DNA from: Sphingomonas sp. Leaf22 | Lineage (GTDB): Bacteria > Pseudomonadota > Alphaproteobacteria > Sphingomonadales > Sphingomonadaceae | DNA length: 49,533 bases | Assembly (NCBI RefSeq): GCF_001421715.1 | Contig: NZ_LMKP01000018.1 | Span: 738-50,270 of the forward strand | Direction: 5' to 3' | Shown: piece by piece, positions 1 to 8,845 of the stretch | Layout of the letters: every line of letters begins with the position of its first letter | How positions within the stretch are numbered: position 1 is the first letter of the stretch | Translations under genes and position numbers: made by a program | The notes under the pieces: generated by a model | What the model was told of the DNA's origin: nothing | Database searches by the model: none | The model's input: only the letters and a program-made list of their open reading frames with translations

Positions 1-144
1 CAGCCGCATTGAGATCATGTTTGGCCGCCTCAAGGACTGGCGCCGCGTCGCAACCCGCTACGATCGCTGCCCGACCGCCTTCTTCTCCGCCATCGCCCTC
101 GCTGCCACCATCATCTTCTGGCTGTAATCAACGAGTCCTGAGCC
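1..144 (+). mobile_element. 3' end of an IS5-family element (window-truncated)
   Basis: The first 127 bases encode, in the frame starting at base 2, the last 41 residues of an IS5-family transposase and its TAA stop. The motif RIEIMFGRLKDWRR contains the catalytic glutamate of the DDE triad. The protein is almost identical to the end of the transposase of the complete copy at 860-1694, with one Ile/Val change near the C-terminus. The DNA after the stop, AATCAACGAGTCCTGAGCC, matches the terminal repeat of that copy with one base changed, and ends at a TAG. The element therefore ends near 144 and its body lies outside the window. It points toward the complete copy, so the two copies are in opposite orientation. 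Confidence 0.85.
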
Positions 145-857
145 TAGCAGTGGAGCTGGTGGCCCTGAGGAAAGCAGCTTTTCATAGCCGAGGAATGGAC
201 AGCGGGCAACGTTGTTTAGATATGCTGGGCGCCGGTTCCGTATGACAACGTCTTACGCGCAAACCCGCAGATTTCCTGGCGTATTACAACGTAAGACATT
301 TCGTAATACGATGTAATCGCACGTAGCCTGGTACTAACCAATTGCTTGATAAGTAGAAATAGCAAGCGAAGCTTGCGTAGGGTGTGCTTGTTTTCTCCCT
401 TTACCGGCTACTCATATTCAAAGTGCCAATCGATCGATCTTGGGGCCGTTCTTTGCTTCCTGCGAGGACGTCAGGCCGGCGTTATAGCCGGCCAGTAGAG
501 ATTGGTTCTGTTGCATCGAGAGGGCCGATCGGCAGCGAGTTTTGGTCATCAATACGATAGGCGAGATCACGTTTGTGCGCGGTCCTTTCCCGCTTATCCA
601 AATCTTCGCAACTCAGGTTCATCAGTCACGGCGGAACGCCAGTGCACGAGGTACCGGTAAGCTGTTCCGTACTGCATGGAGCAGCATCGTCATTCCCGAA
701 TCCTCGACCGGTTCGATGAGGATCAGCCCGGTCGTTTTACCACCCATCCACAGCCGCATGGCACACGTCAGATTGTCAGACGGAGGGGCTACTCCAGATG
801 GCTGATTGGGCATGGCCAAATCCACCCCCTTAGATCGCCACCAGCACCTCGTCGCGC
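145..857. other. Inter-IS relic DNA without a convincing gene
   Basis: About 710 bp lie between two IS5-family copies. The first part (145-420) is AT-richer and contains three related 15-mers at 239-253, 280-294 and 302-316, and a small hairpin GCAAGC-GAA-GCTTGC near 362-376. The rest shows only short ORFs. The most gene-like runs on the minus strand from 825 (GTG) or 813 (ATG) to 622, about 63-67 residues, with a purine-rich AGGGGG just upstream. I recognise no family in it, and it begins only about 35 bp from the inserted IS, so it may be a truncated remnant. No RNA gene was seen. Confidence 0.5.
239..316. repeat. Three phased copies of a 15-bp CGTAWTACRAYGTAA-like motif
   Basis: Copies lie at 239-253 (CGTATGACAACGTCT), 280-294 (CGTATTACAACGTAA) and 302-316 (CGTAATACGATGTAA). 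Each of the outer two matches the middle one at 12 of 15 positions. Start-to-start distances are 41 and 22 bp, close to four and two helical turns. Parts of copies two and three also form an inverted repeat, CGTATTAC at 280-287 with GTAATACG at 303-310. Such phased sites suggest a bound regulator (for example a ribbon-helix-helix repressor) or an integrase arm region. No intact gene that would own the site is seen. Confidence 0.5.
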
Positions 858-859
858 TA

Positions 860-1694
860 GGGTCAGGACTCGTTGATTACAGCCAGAAGATGACGGTGGC
901 AGCGAGGGCGATGGCGGAGAAGAAGGCGGTCGGGCAGCGGTCGTAGCGGGTTGCAACGCGTCGCCAGTCCTTGAGGCGGCCGAACATGATCTCGATGCGG
1001 CTACGTCGCCGATAGCGGCGCTTGTCGTACCTGACCGGCTCGTTGCGGGACCGCCGCCCTGGGATGCAGGGTTGGATGCCCTTGGCCTGGAGCGCATCCC
1101 TGAACCAGTCGGCGTCGTAGCCGCGGTCACCTAGCAGCCACTGAGCCTTCGGCAGGTCGTCCAGCAACGCGGCCGCACCGGTGTAATCGCTGACCTGCCC
1201 GGCGGTCATAAAGAAGCTCAAGGGGCGTCCGTTCGCATCGGCTACGGCATGGAGCTTGGTGTTCATGCCGCCCTTGGTGCGGCCTATCAGGCGGCCAAGG
1301 CCCCCCTTTTTACCCGCAGGCTCGATGCCGTGCGGTGCGCCTTCAGGTAGGTGGCGTCGATCATAACCGTCTTCGGCTCGGCGCCTGCCGCCGCCAGTCC
1401 TTCCATCATCCGCGTGAACACGCCTGCCTCACCCCAGCGCTTCCACCGGTTGTAGAGCGTCTTGTGTGGCCCATAGGCGCTTGGCGCATCTCGCCAGCGC
1501 AGCCCATTGCGGTTGACGAAGACGATGCCGCTCAGAACCCGTCGGTCGTCCACCCGCGGCCGGCCGTGGCTCTTGGGAAAGAACGGCCGCAGCCGCTCAA
1601 TCTGCTCATCCGTCAGCCAAAACAGGTCACTCATTCCGGTCTCCTCGCGGAGCCTGAATCAGATCGCGACGTTCACATCAATGGGTCCTGACCC
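860..1694 (-). mobile_element. Complete IS5-family (IS427-like) insertion sequence
   Basis: An 835-bp element with terminal inverted repeats: the left end GGGTCAGGACTCGTTGAT (from 860) matches the reverse complement of the right end ATCAATGGGTCCTGACCC (to 1694) except at two positions. Both ends are flanked by the same CTAG (857-860 and 1694-1697, sharing one G/C with the repeat), consistent with a TA or CTAG target duplication, as is usual for the IS427 group. It carries two transposase frames joined by a predicted -1 frameshift. It sits about 40 bp beyond the stop codon of the 410-residue gene and marks the left border of the polysaccharide locus. Confidence 0.88.
877..1634 (-). CDS. IS5-family transposase, two frames joined by -1 frameshift
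   Basis: The upstream frame (1634-1287, 115 residues) has the N-terminal helical region of IS5 transposases (motif LTDEQIERLRPFFPKSHGRP) and the first catalytic Asp in VMIDATYLKAHRTA. The downstream frame (ending at 877) supplies LLGDRGYDAD with the second Asp and RIEIMFGRLKDWRR with the catalytic Glu. The frame change is exactly -1 and lies at a run of five A and six G on the minus strand (1301-1311). This is the usual programmed-frameshift arrangement of the IS427 group. All three DDE residues are visible, so the fused protein should be active. The alternative, a simple inactivating indel, is less likely because the run sits where frameshift sites normally lie. Confidence 0.85.
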
Positions 1695-1739
1695 TAGTCA
1701 CATTACGCTTAAGAAGCACAAAGTTCTTGACGTAAAATT

Positions 1740-2972
1740 TCATTGCTTAATCGGATTCAATTTGACTTGATAGATACGCCCTATAATTTCTTCGTTTTTA
1801 TCAGATGGACGTATGATTAGGCTGAGATATTGCACTGGACAACTTTTGGATACTTGAAATTTTCCAGAAAACTTCCCTTCCGACCGTACACCTATCGGAA
1901 CTCTTCCGATTTCTGCAGTATTTGCACATATTAGCGCCCAATAAGGCTGGCTGCTTCCGGGCAAATCTATGCCTGTGGCACGCCCCTCCAGAAAATATTC
2001 TCCGGGCGGTAACAACTGAGCTTGGCGTAGAACAGGGCCACCTATCCCGGGGGGAACTGAAAATTCAAATACCCCGCCGCCTTCGTCGTGTTGAAACGTT
2101 GCAACAACGCCATCATTTTCGATTGAAACCCAATCGAATATCGAAGGCTCGGCAGGCGTGGCTGTGAAATTGGGGTCGCGCGATCGCCTACGATCTACGC
2201 CAGGTGTAATTGCCGAATAAAGATTCCATGCTTCGTCAAATTTTCCCTGCTCACCAAGGCGCCGTATCAGTACCGCACGCGACGCAGCAGGCAGAAGAAC
2301 ATCCGCTTTTGCAATATCCTTGAAAAGAGACGCGACGGAGATGGTATCGACGGCATTGTCGGCTAGGTACACAATGAACGGTCCGCTCCACGTCGGTTGC
2401 GTCTTTAACCGTGAGACCAACGCCAAACGAATGGCCGGATCATCGAGCGCTTTGGCCAGAACCGGAAACAGCAGATCGGGGGCAAGGCGTGACGTACGGA
2501 GAGCAATATCGTACTGACGCAACGCGCCTTTAACATCGCCACGACTTACCGCGTCCTCGATCCACCACAGACGAGTCCGCAGATCGCGGCGTGAGAGCCT
2601 ATTGCCATAAGCGAAGATATGCCGCGCCAGCGCGGTATTGTTACGAATTTGAGCGTTGATACCCAGTGTCGCAACCGCTGCAATCGCCGTCGGATCTTGA
2701 TGCAATGCCTGCCGGGCAAGGCTGTCGCTTTGCACACGATCCGCAGGGCTTGCTTCGGGACCCGAAAGTTGTTCGGAAAGCAGCGCAGTAATCCGCCCGT
2801 CGCCAGGAGCAAGCGCATGCGCGTAGGCCGGGTCAATCCCCCTGATTGAATAAGCCAACGCGTAAGTGATGGCGGTATATCCCAACCCGGTGGCCGCAAT
2901 CGCGATGCAGATGCGAACGCACCACTCACCCTTGGACCACCGGGATGTCAGTATACCACCACCGGCCATCAA
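1740..2972 (-). CDS. Membrane-anchored TPR-like protein of the EPS assembly operon
   Basis: 410 residues. An N-terminal membrane segment (about residues 18-40, ICIAIAATGLGYTAITYALA) is followed by an alanine-rich helical region (about 60-260) that reads like degenerate tetratricopeptide repeats, for example TRLWWIEDAVSRGDVKGALR and IRRLGEQGKFDEAWNLY. The C-terminal 130 residues are beta-rich and glycine-rich and may be a jelly-roll-like carbohydrate-associated domain. The ATG overlaps the stop of the Wzc-like gene by 4 bases (ATGA), so the two are translationally coupled. I infer a periplasmic accessory role in polymer assembly or export. I do not recognise a named family. The downstream IS lies just past its stop and leaves the reading frame intact. 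Confidence 0.75.
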   Translation of the reverse strand: MMAGGGILTSRWSKGEWCVRICIAIAATGLGYTAITYALAYSIRGIDPAYAHALAPGDGRITALLSEQLSGPEASPADRVQSDSLARQALHQDPTAIAAVATLGINAQIRNNTALARHIFAYGNRLSRRDLRTRLWWIEDAVSRGDVKGALRQYDIALRTSRLAPDLLFPVLAKALDDPAIRLALVSRLKTQPTWSGPFIVYLADNAVDTISVASLFKDIAKADVLLPAASRAVLIRRLGEQGKFDEAWNLYSAITPGVDRRRSRDPNFTATPAEPSIFDWVSIENDGVVATFQHDEGGGVFEFSVPPGIGGPVLRQAQLLPPGEYFLEGRATGIDLPGSSQPYWALICANTAEIGRVPIGVRSEGKFSGKFQVSKSCPVQYLSLIIRPSDKNEEIIGRIYQVKLNPIKQ

Positions 2973-5164
2973 CCTTCTTTCGCTCCTGTACCGTCCCGAC
3001 CATAGCCATAGCCATAGTCATATCCATACCCGTTATGGGCCTTGCGCGGTTCGAATTTGGTCAATACGCCACCGAAGATATGAGCATTGGCTGATGCAAG
3101 CCGTGCCAGCGCAGTCTTGACCAGCGTCGAGCGAATACCGTGGGATTCGACAGCGTAGACGACCCCTTCGACCCGGCTCGCGATCAGCGGAGCATCGGCT
3201 AGCCCCATCACCGGCGGGCTGTCGATGACAATATGTTCAAATCGTTCGTGAAGTCGTTCGATCAGCAGAGACAGACGGTGACCAGTCAGCAGCTCGGCGG
3301 CATTCGGCGGAATGGGTCCTGCGGACATCGCGGTGAAGCCAAGATCACTCATCTCGAACGTCAGTTGCATGATATCCTCTTGTCCAGCGAGAAAGTTGCT
3401 GAGACCGCGATCGTTACTGACGTTGCCTAGATGATGGACTGATGGCGAGCGCATGTCACCATCGATCAGGATCACCCGCTTTCCGCTTCGCGCCAGCATG
3501 GTTGCCAACGCAAGTGCAGTTGTCGACTTACCCTCGGCGGGGCGGGTCGACGTTACCGATAGCGAGCGGGGAACTCCATGCTCTGTAGTAAAAGCCAGAT
3601 TGGTTTGCACCGCGAGATAGGCATCGACCATATCCGACTTACGATTGAGCAACGCCTCACGCGGCGTAGACCCTTCAACTTTGGGCACCGATCCCAGCAA
3701 TGGCAATCCGAGACGACGCTCGACCTCCGCCGGATCGGCGATCGCCTCGTCCATCTGTTCGAGCGCAAAGGCGAGTGCCGCCCCCAGTCCCAACCCTGCC
3801 AGCAAAGCGATCGCCAGATTGATGAGTAGTCGTGGCGACGACGGCTTCTGCGGCACTTCAGCTTGGTCGACAATAGCAATATTGTTGACTCCAACCCCGC
3901 CAGCGACTCCGATTTCCTTGAACCGTTGCAACAGTCCCTCGTACAGGGCGCGGTTAGTATCCACTTCCTGCTGGAAAATATTGTACTGGATCGATCGGCG
4001 CCGCAGATCAAGATAATTACCCTTGAGCTGCTCGACCCGTGCCTGCAATCCGCGCTCCCGTTCCACCGCGCTACGATAGTCCCCCTCAAGCGAACCTGAA
4101 ACGCGCCGCTCCTCGCCAGCGATGCTGCGGTCGAGTTGATTGATCTGCGACTGAATAGCGAGCGCAGTCGGGTATTCCGGTTCGAACTGAGTCAGCAGCC
4201 GCTGATATTCGGCGGCCAGTTCGGCGCGACGCTGACGCAGCGCATTGATCGCTTGGTTGCGTAGGGCTTCGGACGAGGAACCCGCGCGGCCAATTTCCCG
4301 ATAGCGCGCCTCCGTAGCGATGCGCTCAGCCGTCGCTTGGCTCAACGCTGCATTGAGCGAAGCGAGATCGTCAGCAACGATCGAGCGTTCTGCGGTTGAC
4401 CCGTCGCCGTTCTGCTGGGCAGGCAGGTTGATGATCCGCTGTTGCGAGGCATAGGCTACGAGTTGCCGCTGGGATTCATCCAGTCGCTCCTTCTGCTGCG
4501 CCAGCTGGCGCTGCAGAAGGTTGCGACCGTAAGACGTCGCCTGGATCTTACGCTCCAAGTTGGTCTGGATGAAGGCTTCGGACCATGCGTTGACCACTCG
4601 GGCCGAAAACTCCGCGTCAGGACTGGTGAAACGGATATCGACCAGGCGTGACAAGCGCGTGGGCGAAATGTTCAGATGATCGCGCAACACCTGCCCGGCT
4701 ACCCGTTGGCGGATGGCCCGGCCGGCGGCGGGATAACGGCCGTTCACCAACTGAAAGGCCGGCACCTCGGAGGACACCCCAAAGCGTTCGTAGAACTTAG
4801 GGTCGTCGATCAACCTCAGTTGCGTCGCAACGCGTTCGGAAAGCGAGCGTGCCTGTAGCAGGCCGTATTGGGTCTGATAAAATTCCTGGTCGGCGACGCT
4901 TGTCTCGCGCTCCACTCCTTGAAAATTCGTGACCTGGCTAGCCTCGCGGGAGATTTCGACCGTTGCACTTGCCGTATATTTCGGCGTCATCAACAAAGTG
5001 ACGATCAGCCCGAGCAGGACGCAAGCAGCGACGGCACCAAGAATAACGTAACGCCAGCGGAGCGCAATCCGCAGATACTGCCGGATGATCGGCACGTTCT
5101 CAGGCGGCTTTTGCGTCCGGATGCCAATGGAAGCATCGCGCGAATAGGGAGTGACGAGGTTCAT
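2969..5164 (-). CDS. Wzc-type polysaccharide co-polymerase with BY-kinase domain
   Basis: About 731 residues. The N-terminal half is a Wzz/PCP domain: a membrane segment near residues 40-65, long coiled-coil periplasmic region, and a second membrane segment (LLINLAIALLAGLGLGAALA). The C-terminal half is a bacterial tyrosine kinase domain with Walker A (PAEGKSTTALALA), Walker A' (VILIDGDMRSPS) and Walker B (HIVIDSPPVMGLADAP), ending in a tyrosine cluster GYGYDYGYGYG that is the expected autophosphorylation tail. Such proteins control chain length and export through the Wza channel. In described sphingan loci these parts are often separate genes; here they are fused. I chose the ATG at 5164 because the further upstream ATG at 5194 would overlap the previous gene by 17 bases. 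No cognate Wzb phosphatase gene is visible nearby. Confidence 0.92.
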   Translation of the reverse strand: MNLVTPYSRDASIGIRTQKPPENVPIIRQYLRIALRWRYVILGAVAACVLLGLIVTLLMTPKYTASATVEISREASQVTNFQGVERETSVADQEFYQTQYGLLQARSLSERVATQLRLIDDPKFYERFGVSSEVPAFQLVNGRYPAAGRAIRQRVAGQVLRDHLNISPTRLSRLVDIRFTSPDAEFSARVVNAWSEAFIQTNLERKIQATSYGRNLLQRQLAQQKERLDESQRQLVAYASQQRIINLPAQQNGDGSTAERSIVADDLASLNAALSQATAERIATEARYREIGRAGSSSEALRNQAINALRQRRAELAAEYQRLLTQFEPEYPTALAIQSQINQLDRSIAGEERRVSGSLEGDYRSAVERERGLQARVEQLKGNYLDLRRRSIQYNIFQQEVDTNRALYEGLLQRFKEIGVAGGVGVNNIAIVDQAEVPQKPSSPRLLINLAIALLAGLGLGAALAFALEQMDEAIADPAEVERRLGLPLLGSVPKVEGSTPREALLNRKSDMVDAYLAVQTNLAFTTEHGVPRSLSVTSTRPAEGKSTTALALATMLARSGKRVILIDGDMRSPSVHHLGNVSNDRGLSNFLAGQEDIMQLTFEMSDLGFTAMSAGPIPPNAAELLTGHRLSLLIERLHERFEHIVIDSPPVMGLADAPLIASRVEGVVYAVESHGIRSTLVKTALARLASANAHIFGGVLTKFEPRKAHNGYGYDYGYGYGRDGTGAKEG
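2998..3034. repeat. Imperfect hexamer repeat encoding the Wzc tyrosine tail
   Basis: The plus strand shows consecutive 6-base units CATAGC, CATAGC, CATAGT, CATATC, CATACC. On the minus strand these encode alternating Gly/Asp-Tyr pairs of the C-terminal tyrosine cluster. Gain or loss of a unit keeps the reading frame and changes the number of phosphorylatable tyrosines. Confidence 0.7.
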
Positions 5165-5177
5165 GTCGTGCGAGGCC

Positions 5178-5888
5178 TTATTGCAGGACCGCAATCAGCG
5201 GTGCTGCGAGAAGCGGAGAAAGCGACACGAAATCGCGGAACAGGCGGCGCTGGGGTGAATCGCCTACGATGATGACGTCGTTGGCGAACACTGGCGGATC
5301 GTTATAGGCCCCCCGCCGGATCGCATCGACATTGTAGAGACCGGCCATACGCTGGTTGCCGACAGTGCGCAGGATGACGACGTCGTCTTGACGCGCAAAT
5401 TCGGACAGCCCCTTGGCCGAAGCGATGACCCGCATCAACGTCATTTGGTTGGTGACGGGGTACAAGCCGGGTTCGACGACCTGTCCGTCAATCGTCACGA
5501 CCTGACTGACCGAACTCTTGATGTTGACCGTGACTTCGGGCTTCCGAACGTAGCGCGCGCGCAAGGCAGTATCGATCGCCTGCGCCAATTCCTCGGCGGT
5601 TTTGCCCCGTGCGTCGATCGTACCCGCCAGCGGCATAGCGATACGCCCACTGGCATCTACTTGCATCTCACGGCTTAGATCCGGAACACTGAACACGTCT
5701 ACCTGTATCGTATCGAGTGGGCCGATCAGTGCAGGGCGATCGGCCGCGGTCAGATCACCTCGGTCGGGTGGTGGCAACACCGAGCTGCCATGAACCACGG
5801 TTAACCCCGAGCTCGATTGGAGAGGTTCCCGGCCAGCGCATCCCACAAGGGCACTTGCCAGTAATAAGGCGATACAAAGCTTGCGCAT
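5178..5888 (-). CDS. Wza/GumB-type polysaccharide export lipoprotein
   Basis: 236 residues. A lipoprotein signal (MRKLCIALLLASALVGC) has a lipobox LVGC at residues 13-16, so the mature protein should be lipidated on Cys16. It is followed by a Poly_export domain (about residues 50-130, IGPLDTIQVDVFSVPDLSRE) and a SLBB-like domain (about 135-205, VVTIDGQVVEPGLYPV). The family forms the outer-membrane or periplasmic part of the Wza export channel. The short length, lacking the C-terminal domain of E. coli Wza, matches GumB- and GelD-type proteins. It lies 13 bases upstream of the chosen start of the Wzc-like gene, which fits a Wza-Wzc assembly operon. Confidence 0.92.
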   Translation of the reverse strand: MRKLCIALLLASALVGCAGREPLQSSSGLTVVHGSSVLPPPDRGDLTAADRPALIGPLDTIQVDVFSVPDLSREMQVDASGRIAMPLAGTIDARGKTAEELAQAIDTALRARYVRKPEVTVNIKSSVSQVVTIDGQVVEPGLYPVTNQMTLMRVIASAKGLSEFARQDDVVILRTVGNQRMAGLYNVDAIRRGAYNDPPVFANDVIIVGDSPQRRLFRDFVSLSPLLAAPLIAVLQ

Positions 5889-5932
5889 GCGCTTGAGAAA
5901 TCCGCGATGGATGCAGGGAAAGAAGGCGCAGC

Positions 5933-7306
5933 CTATAATTGCTGCGGAGCATCGGGTAAAGTCGAGCGCGTCGACAGATTATCGCCGCTCGCCAGCCATG
6001 TTGCGGCGATGACGAAAACGGCCATCATGATCGGCGTGCGTGCTGGGTAATCGAATAGGCTTGCAACAAACAGAAGTAGCAGCAAGGAGGATCCGAGAAG
6101 GGGCGGGATAGCGCCTCCACCAAACCGGGGAGCGCGCAACGCACGAAGTGTGGTATGGCACCACCATCCCAGTCCAGCCACCAAGAGCAATGTGGCCGGA
6201 AGGCCACCGTCGAGGATGATTTCGAGCAGATCATTATGCGCGTGATTGAAATAGGTAGTCTTCAACAGTCCGAACGGTTCGTGTATCCGGAAGACCGGAT
6301 CGAAACCGCCAAAACCCGATCCGACCGGAAAATAGGTTTGGATCATCAACAGCACCGTAGGCAACGCACGCGTGCGCATATCCTGCAACTGGTCGGTTTC
6401 GAATAATCGGTCGATCGATGCCGCGCGACCTGCCGCAAAGCTGGCTGCAACGAACGCGAGGATGAGCAAGACACTACCGACCGGCAGCACCCAGCGCGGA
6501 TAACGACGCAGTTCGCGCTGGGCCCTCGGCCAAATCAGTAGGGCGCCCAGCAACAAGCCGATTCCACCGAGTAGCAGTCCGGCACGCGATCCGCTGGCAA
6601 GGATCGTTAGCAGAAACAGGACCAGCAGGCCGCCCAAGACCGGTAGTCGCCATCCCGGCGACCGACCCGCAGGGAATGCCCAGACGGGTGCAATTGCGCA
6701 ACCCATCGCCATGAACAGCGCAAAATGATTACGATTGGCAAACAGACCGCTGACCTGACGCGCATCGCCATTAAGTAGCGGATTGCGCAAATCCACTCCC
6801 GAGAACTGAATCAGGCCGATCAGCATCGACGTAACGATCAACCCGAAGAGAAGGTTGAACACCCAACGACGTTCGTACGCGCGCACACCGCCAAGAGCGA
6901 ATAAAATGGCAAAGGGCACGACCAGCGACGATGCAGCGTTAAACGCGGCACCGGGGACGATAGCGATCGGGCGCCACGGAGCCACCCCTTCCTCTACCGC
7001 ACCTGTCAGAATGGAGCGTCCAGGCAACGCCTGCCAGATGGACGGCGGCAACGGGATCAACTGGATCGCTACCGTCAAGAGAGCAACCAGCATCAGCCAG
7101 AATACCGGACGAGGGCCGACCAATGCAGCCCGGCGCTGAAAAAGAACGCAGGCGACGAGAACTGTCCATGCACCTGTACGAACCACCACTTGGCCCAGCA
7201 CGTCAGCGCGCGCACTTCCTCCGGCCAGGAACAGCAAAATCAGCAACAGGCCCGTTAAGACGAAGGAAGGGCTGAGACGGAACGAGACGAGACGAGACTG
7301 CACCAT
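5933..7306 (-). CDS. Wzy/O-antigen ligase-type membrane protein
   Basis: 457 residues with about 10-12 hydrophobic segments and a large periplasmic loop (about residues 300-370) carrying FNHAHNDLLEIILDGGLPA, the His-containing loop motif typical of the Wzy_C (O-antigen ligase/polymerase) family. It is the first gene of the minus-strand assembly operon, 44 bases upstream of the export lipoprotein. Probable role: polymerisation of lipid-linked repeat units, or attachment of chains to an acceptor. Because a second multi-spanning polymerase-like protein is encoded at 8846-10126, the split of polymerase and ligase roles between the two cannot be decided from sequence. The start lacks a strong ribosome-binding site. 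Confidence 0.85.
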   Translation of the reverse strand: MVQSRLVSFRLSPSFVLTGLLLILLFLAGGSARADVLGQVVVRTGAWTVLVACVLFQRRAALVGPRPVFWLMLVALLTVAIQLIPLPPSIWQALPGRSILTGAVEEGVAPWRPIAIVPGAAFNAASSLVVPFAILFALGGVRAYERRWVFNLLFGLIVTSMLIGLIQFSGVDLRNPLLNGDARQVSGLFANRNHFALFMAMGCAIAPVWAFPAGRSPGWRLPVLGGLLVLFLLTILASGSRAGLLLGGIGLLLGALLIWPRAQRELRRYPRWVLPVGSVLLILAFVAASFAAGRAASIDRLFETDQLQDMRTRALPTVLLMIQTYFPVGSGFGGFDPVFRIHEPFGLLKTTYFNHAHNDLLEIILDGGLPATLLLVAGLGWWCHTTLRALRAPRFGGGAIPPLLGSSLLLLLFVASLFDYPARTPIMMAVFVIAATWLASGDNLSTRSTLPDAPQQL

Positions 7307-7552
7307 GCCCGTGAGCCGCTACTCCATTTTGACCAGACAGAAAACCATTTTGATCGGCCGGGGCTGCATATCGCAGCTACGCCTTGCAACGAAAAAATTA
7401 TCCGTCGTCCGTGGACGGCGAATGAAGGTGCCATGATAATATTTTACTATTCCCGTGCGCTGGCATATAGGCCCTGTAAAATGGCGAAATTATCATTTGC
7501 TTCCGTTCTTCGGATAATAATCCGCCAGCCCTGACGAGAATCCGGCAATATA
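7307..7552. promoter_or_regulatory. Divergent control region between the two EPS operons
   Basis: A 246-bp AT-rich gap separates divergently transcribed operons. It contains a direct repeat CCATTTTGA at 7324-7332 and 7345-7353, 21 bp apart, just upstream of the minus-strand operon, and a near-palindrome CGGATAATAATCCG at 7511-7524 upstream of the plus-strand operon. A short inverted repeat CGTCC-GT-GGACG lies near 7400. Both operons probably start here; I cannot assign -35/-10 boxes with confidence. Confidence 0.5.
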
Positions 7553-8809
7553 ATGATTACCAGCAAAAGCATGCCTTACGCAGGCTTAAATCACCAACTG
7601 CTTGTTTCCTTCTTGTCGTCCGTCATCCCGTATCTGATAATTTTGATGACTCTGCCGCAAGGGCAGGGGGGGCCTCCGCTTGCTATTACGGCGGTAGCTA
7701 CATTCGTCACAGTTCTGACAGGTTCGATTATTCTACGCAATGTCACCAGTTATCCTGGTGTCGAAGCTAGTGTTTATTTTGTACCTTCATTTTTGATAAC
7801 TTACGGTTCTTTGCTTCTTATATTTACAATGGGGCGAATTCCGTACAGCCGTCCGCAAATCATCGGGTCGTTCGTGTGTGCGGTATTCCTCTATTATTTT
7901 GCAATCGTGCGTTTAATGCGTCGGCGCAAGCCATGTATTGCGGTTGTTGCAGTTGGTGAAATCCAACCACTTCTGAACGAGGAATATGTGGACTGGCGCA
8001 TATTGGCGAGCCCCGATACGCCGCTGAACGGTGCGATCGCGGTGGCCGCCAATCTGTGGGCCGACCTGCCCGACGAATGGGACCGCCGCCTTGCCGACTT
8101 CGCGCTGAAAGGTATTTCGGTTTACCATAGCAAGCACTTGTTGGAATCGCTGACTGGACGGGTCGAACTCGAACATCTTTCGGAAAGTACGTTTGGCACC
8201 CTCTCTCCGATTTCGGCCTATATGGCGCTGAAGCGTGGTATCGACACGCTAGTAGCGTTGATTACGCTGATCGTGCTGTTTCCCGTGTTGGCAGCGCTGG
8301 CTATCGTGATCCGACTGAACTCACCGGGACCGGCGATATTTCGCCAGCAACGGATGGGGTATCGGGGCCAACCTTTCACGCTTTACAAATTTCGTACCAT
8401 GACCAATGCCCCGCCTTCGCAGGATCAGCGAGATGCCGCGATGACGAAAGACAGCGATAATCGTATCACTTCGATTGGCCACTTCTTGCGTCAAAGCCGG
8501 ATTGACGAATTACCGCAGATCATCAACGTCCTGAAGGGCGAGATGAGTTGGATCGGTCCCCGTCCGGAAGCGATGGTACTATCGCGCTGGTACGAAAAGG
8601 AAATCCCCTTCTATCGCTATCGCCACATCGTGCGCCCTGGCATCACTGGTTGGGCACAAGTTTCGCAAGGCCATGTTGCTGAGGTGAACGAAGTAAAAAG
8701 CAAGCTGCATTATGATTTTTATTACATCAAAAACTACTCACTTTGGATCGACATTCTTATCGTCGTCCGCACCATCCGTACCATGTTGACCGGGTTCGGT
8801 GCCAAATGA
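7553..8809 (+). CDS. Undecaprenyl-phosphate sugar-1-phosphate transferase (WcaJ/GelB type)
   Basis: 418 residues. The N-terminal part has about four membrane segments and a non-conserved cytoplasmic region; residues about 220-418 form the bacterial sugar transferase domain. Visible signatures are KRGIDTLVALITLIVLFPVL with the membrane re-entrant helix, RQQRMGYRGQPFTLYKFRTM, RQSRIDELPQIINVLKGEMS, IGPRPEA and VRPGITGWAQV. The family transfers a hexose-1-phosphate to undecaprenyl phosphate and so starts each repeat unit. It opens the plus-strand operon, as expected for an initiating enzyme. The sugar cannot be read from sequence; glucose-1-phosphate is the common substrate in sphingan-like systems (inference). 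It is somewhat shorter than the roughly 460 residues usual for the family. Confidence 0.92.
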   Translation: MITSKSMPYAGLNHQLLVSFLSSVIPYLIILMTLPQGQGGPPLAITAVATFVTVLTGSIILRNVTSYPGVEASVYFVPSFLITYGSLLLIFTMGRIPYSRPQIIGSFVCAVFLYYFAIVRLMRRRKPCIAVVAVGEIQPLLNEEYVDWRILASPDTPLNGAIAVAANLWADLPDEWDRRLADFALKGISVYHSKHLLESLTGRVELEHLSESTFGTLSPISAYMALKRGIDTLVALITLIVLFPVLAALAIVIRLNSPGPAIFRQQRMGYRGQPFTLYKFRTMTNAPPSQDQRDAAMTKDSDNRITSIGHFLRQSRIDELPQIINVLKGEMSWIGPRPEAMVLSRWYEKEIPFYRYRHIVRPGITGWAQVSQGHVAEVNEVKSKLHYDFYYIKNYSLWIDILIVVRTIRTMLTGFGAK

Positions 8810-8845
8810 CGGCGCCGGATAGATGAGCCATCGGAGCATCGATCC

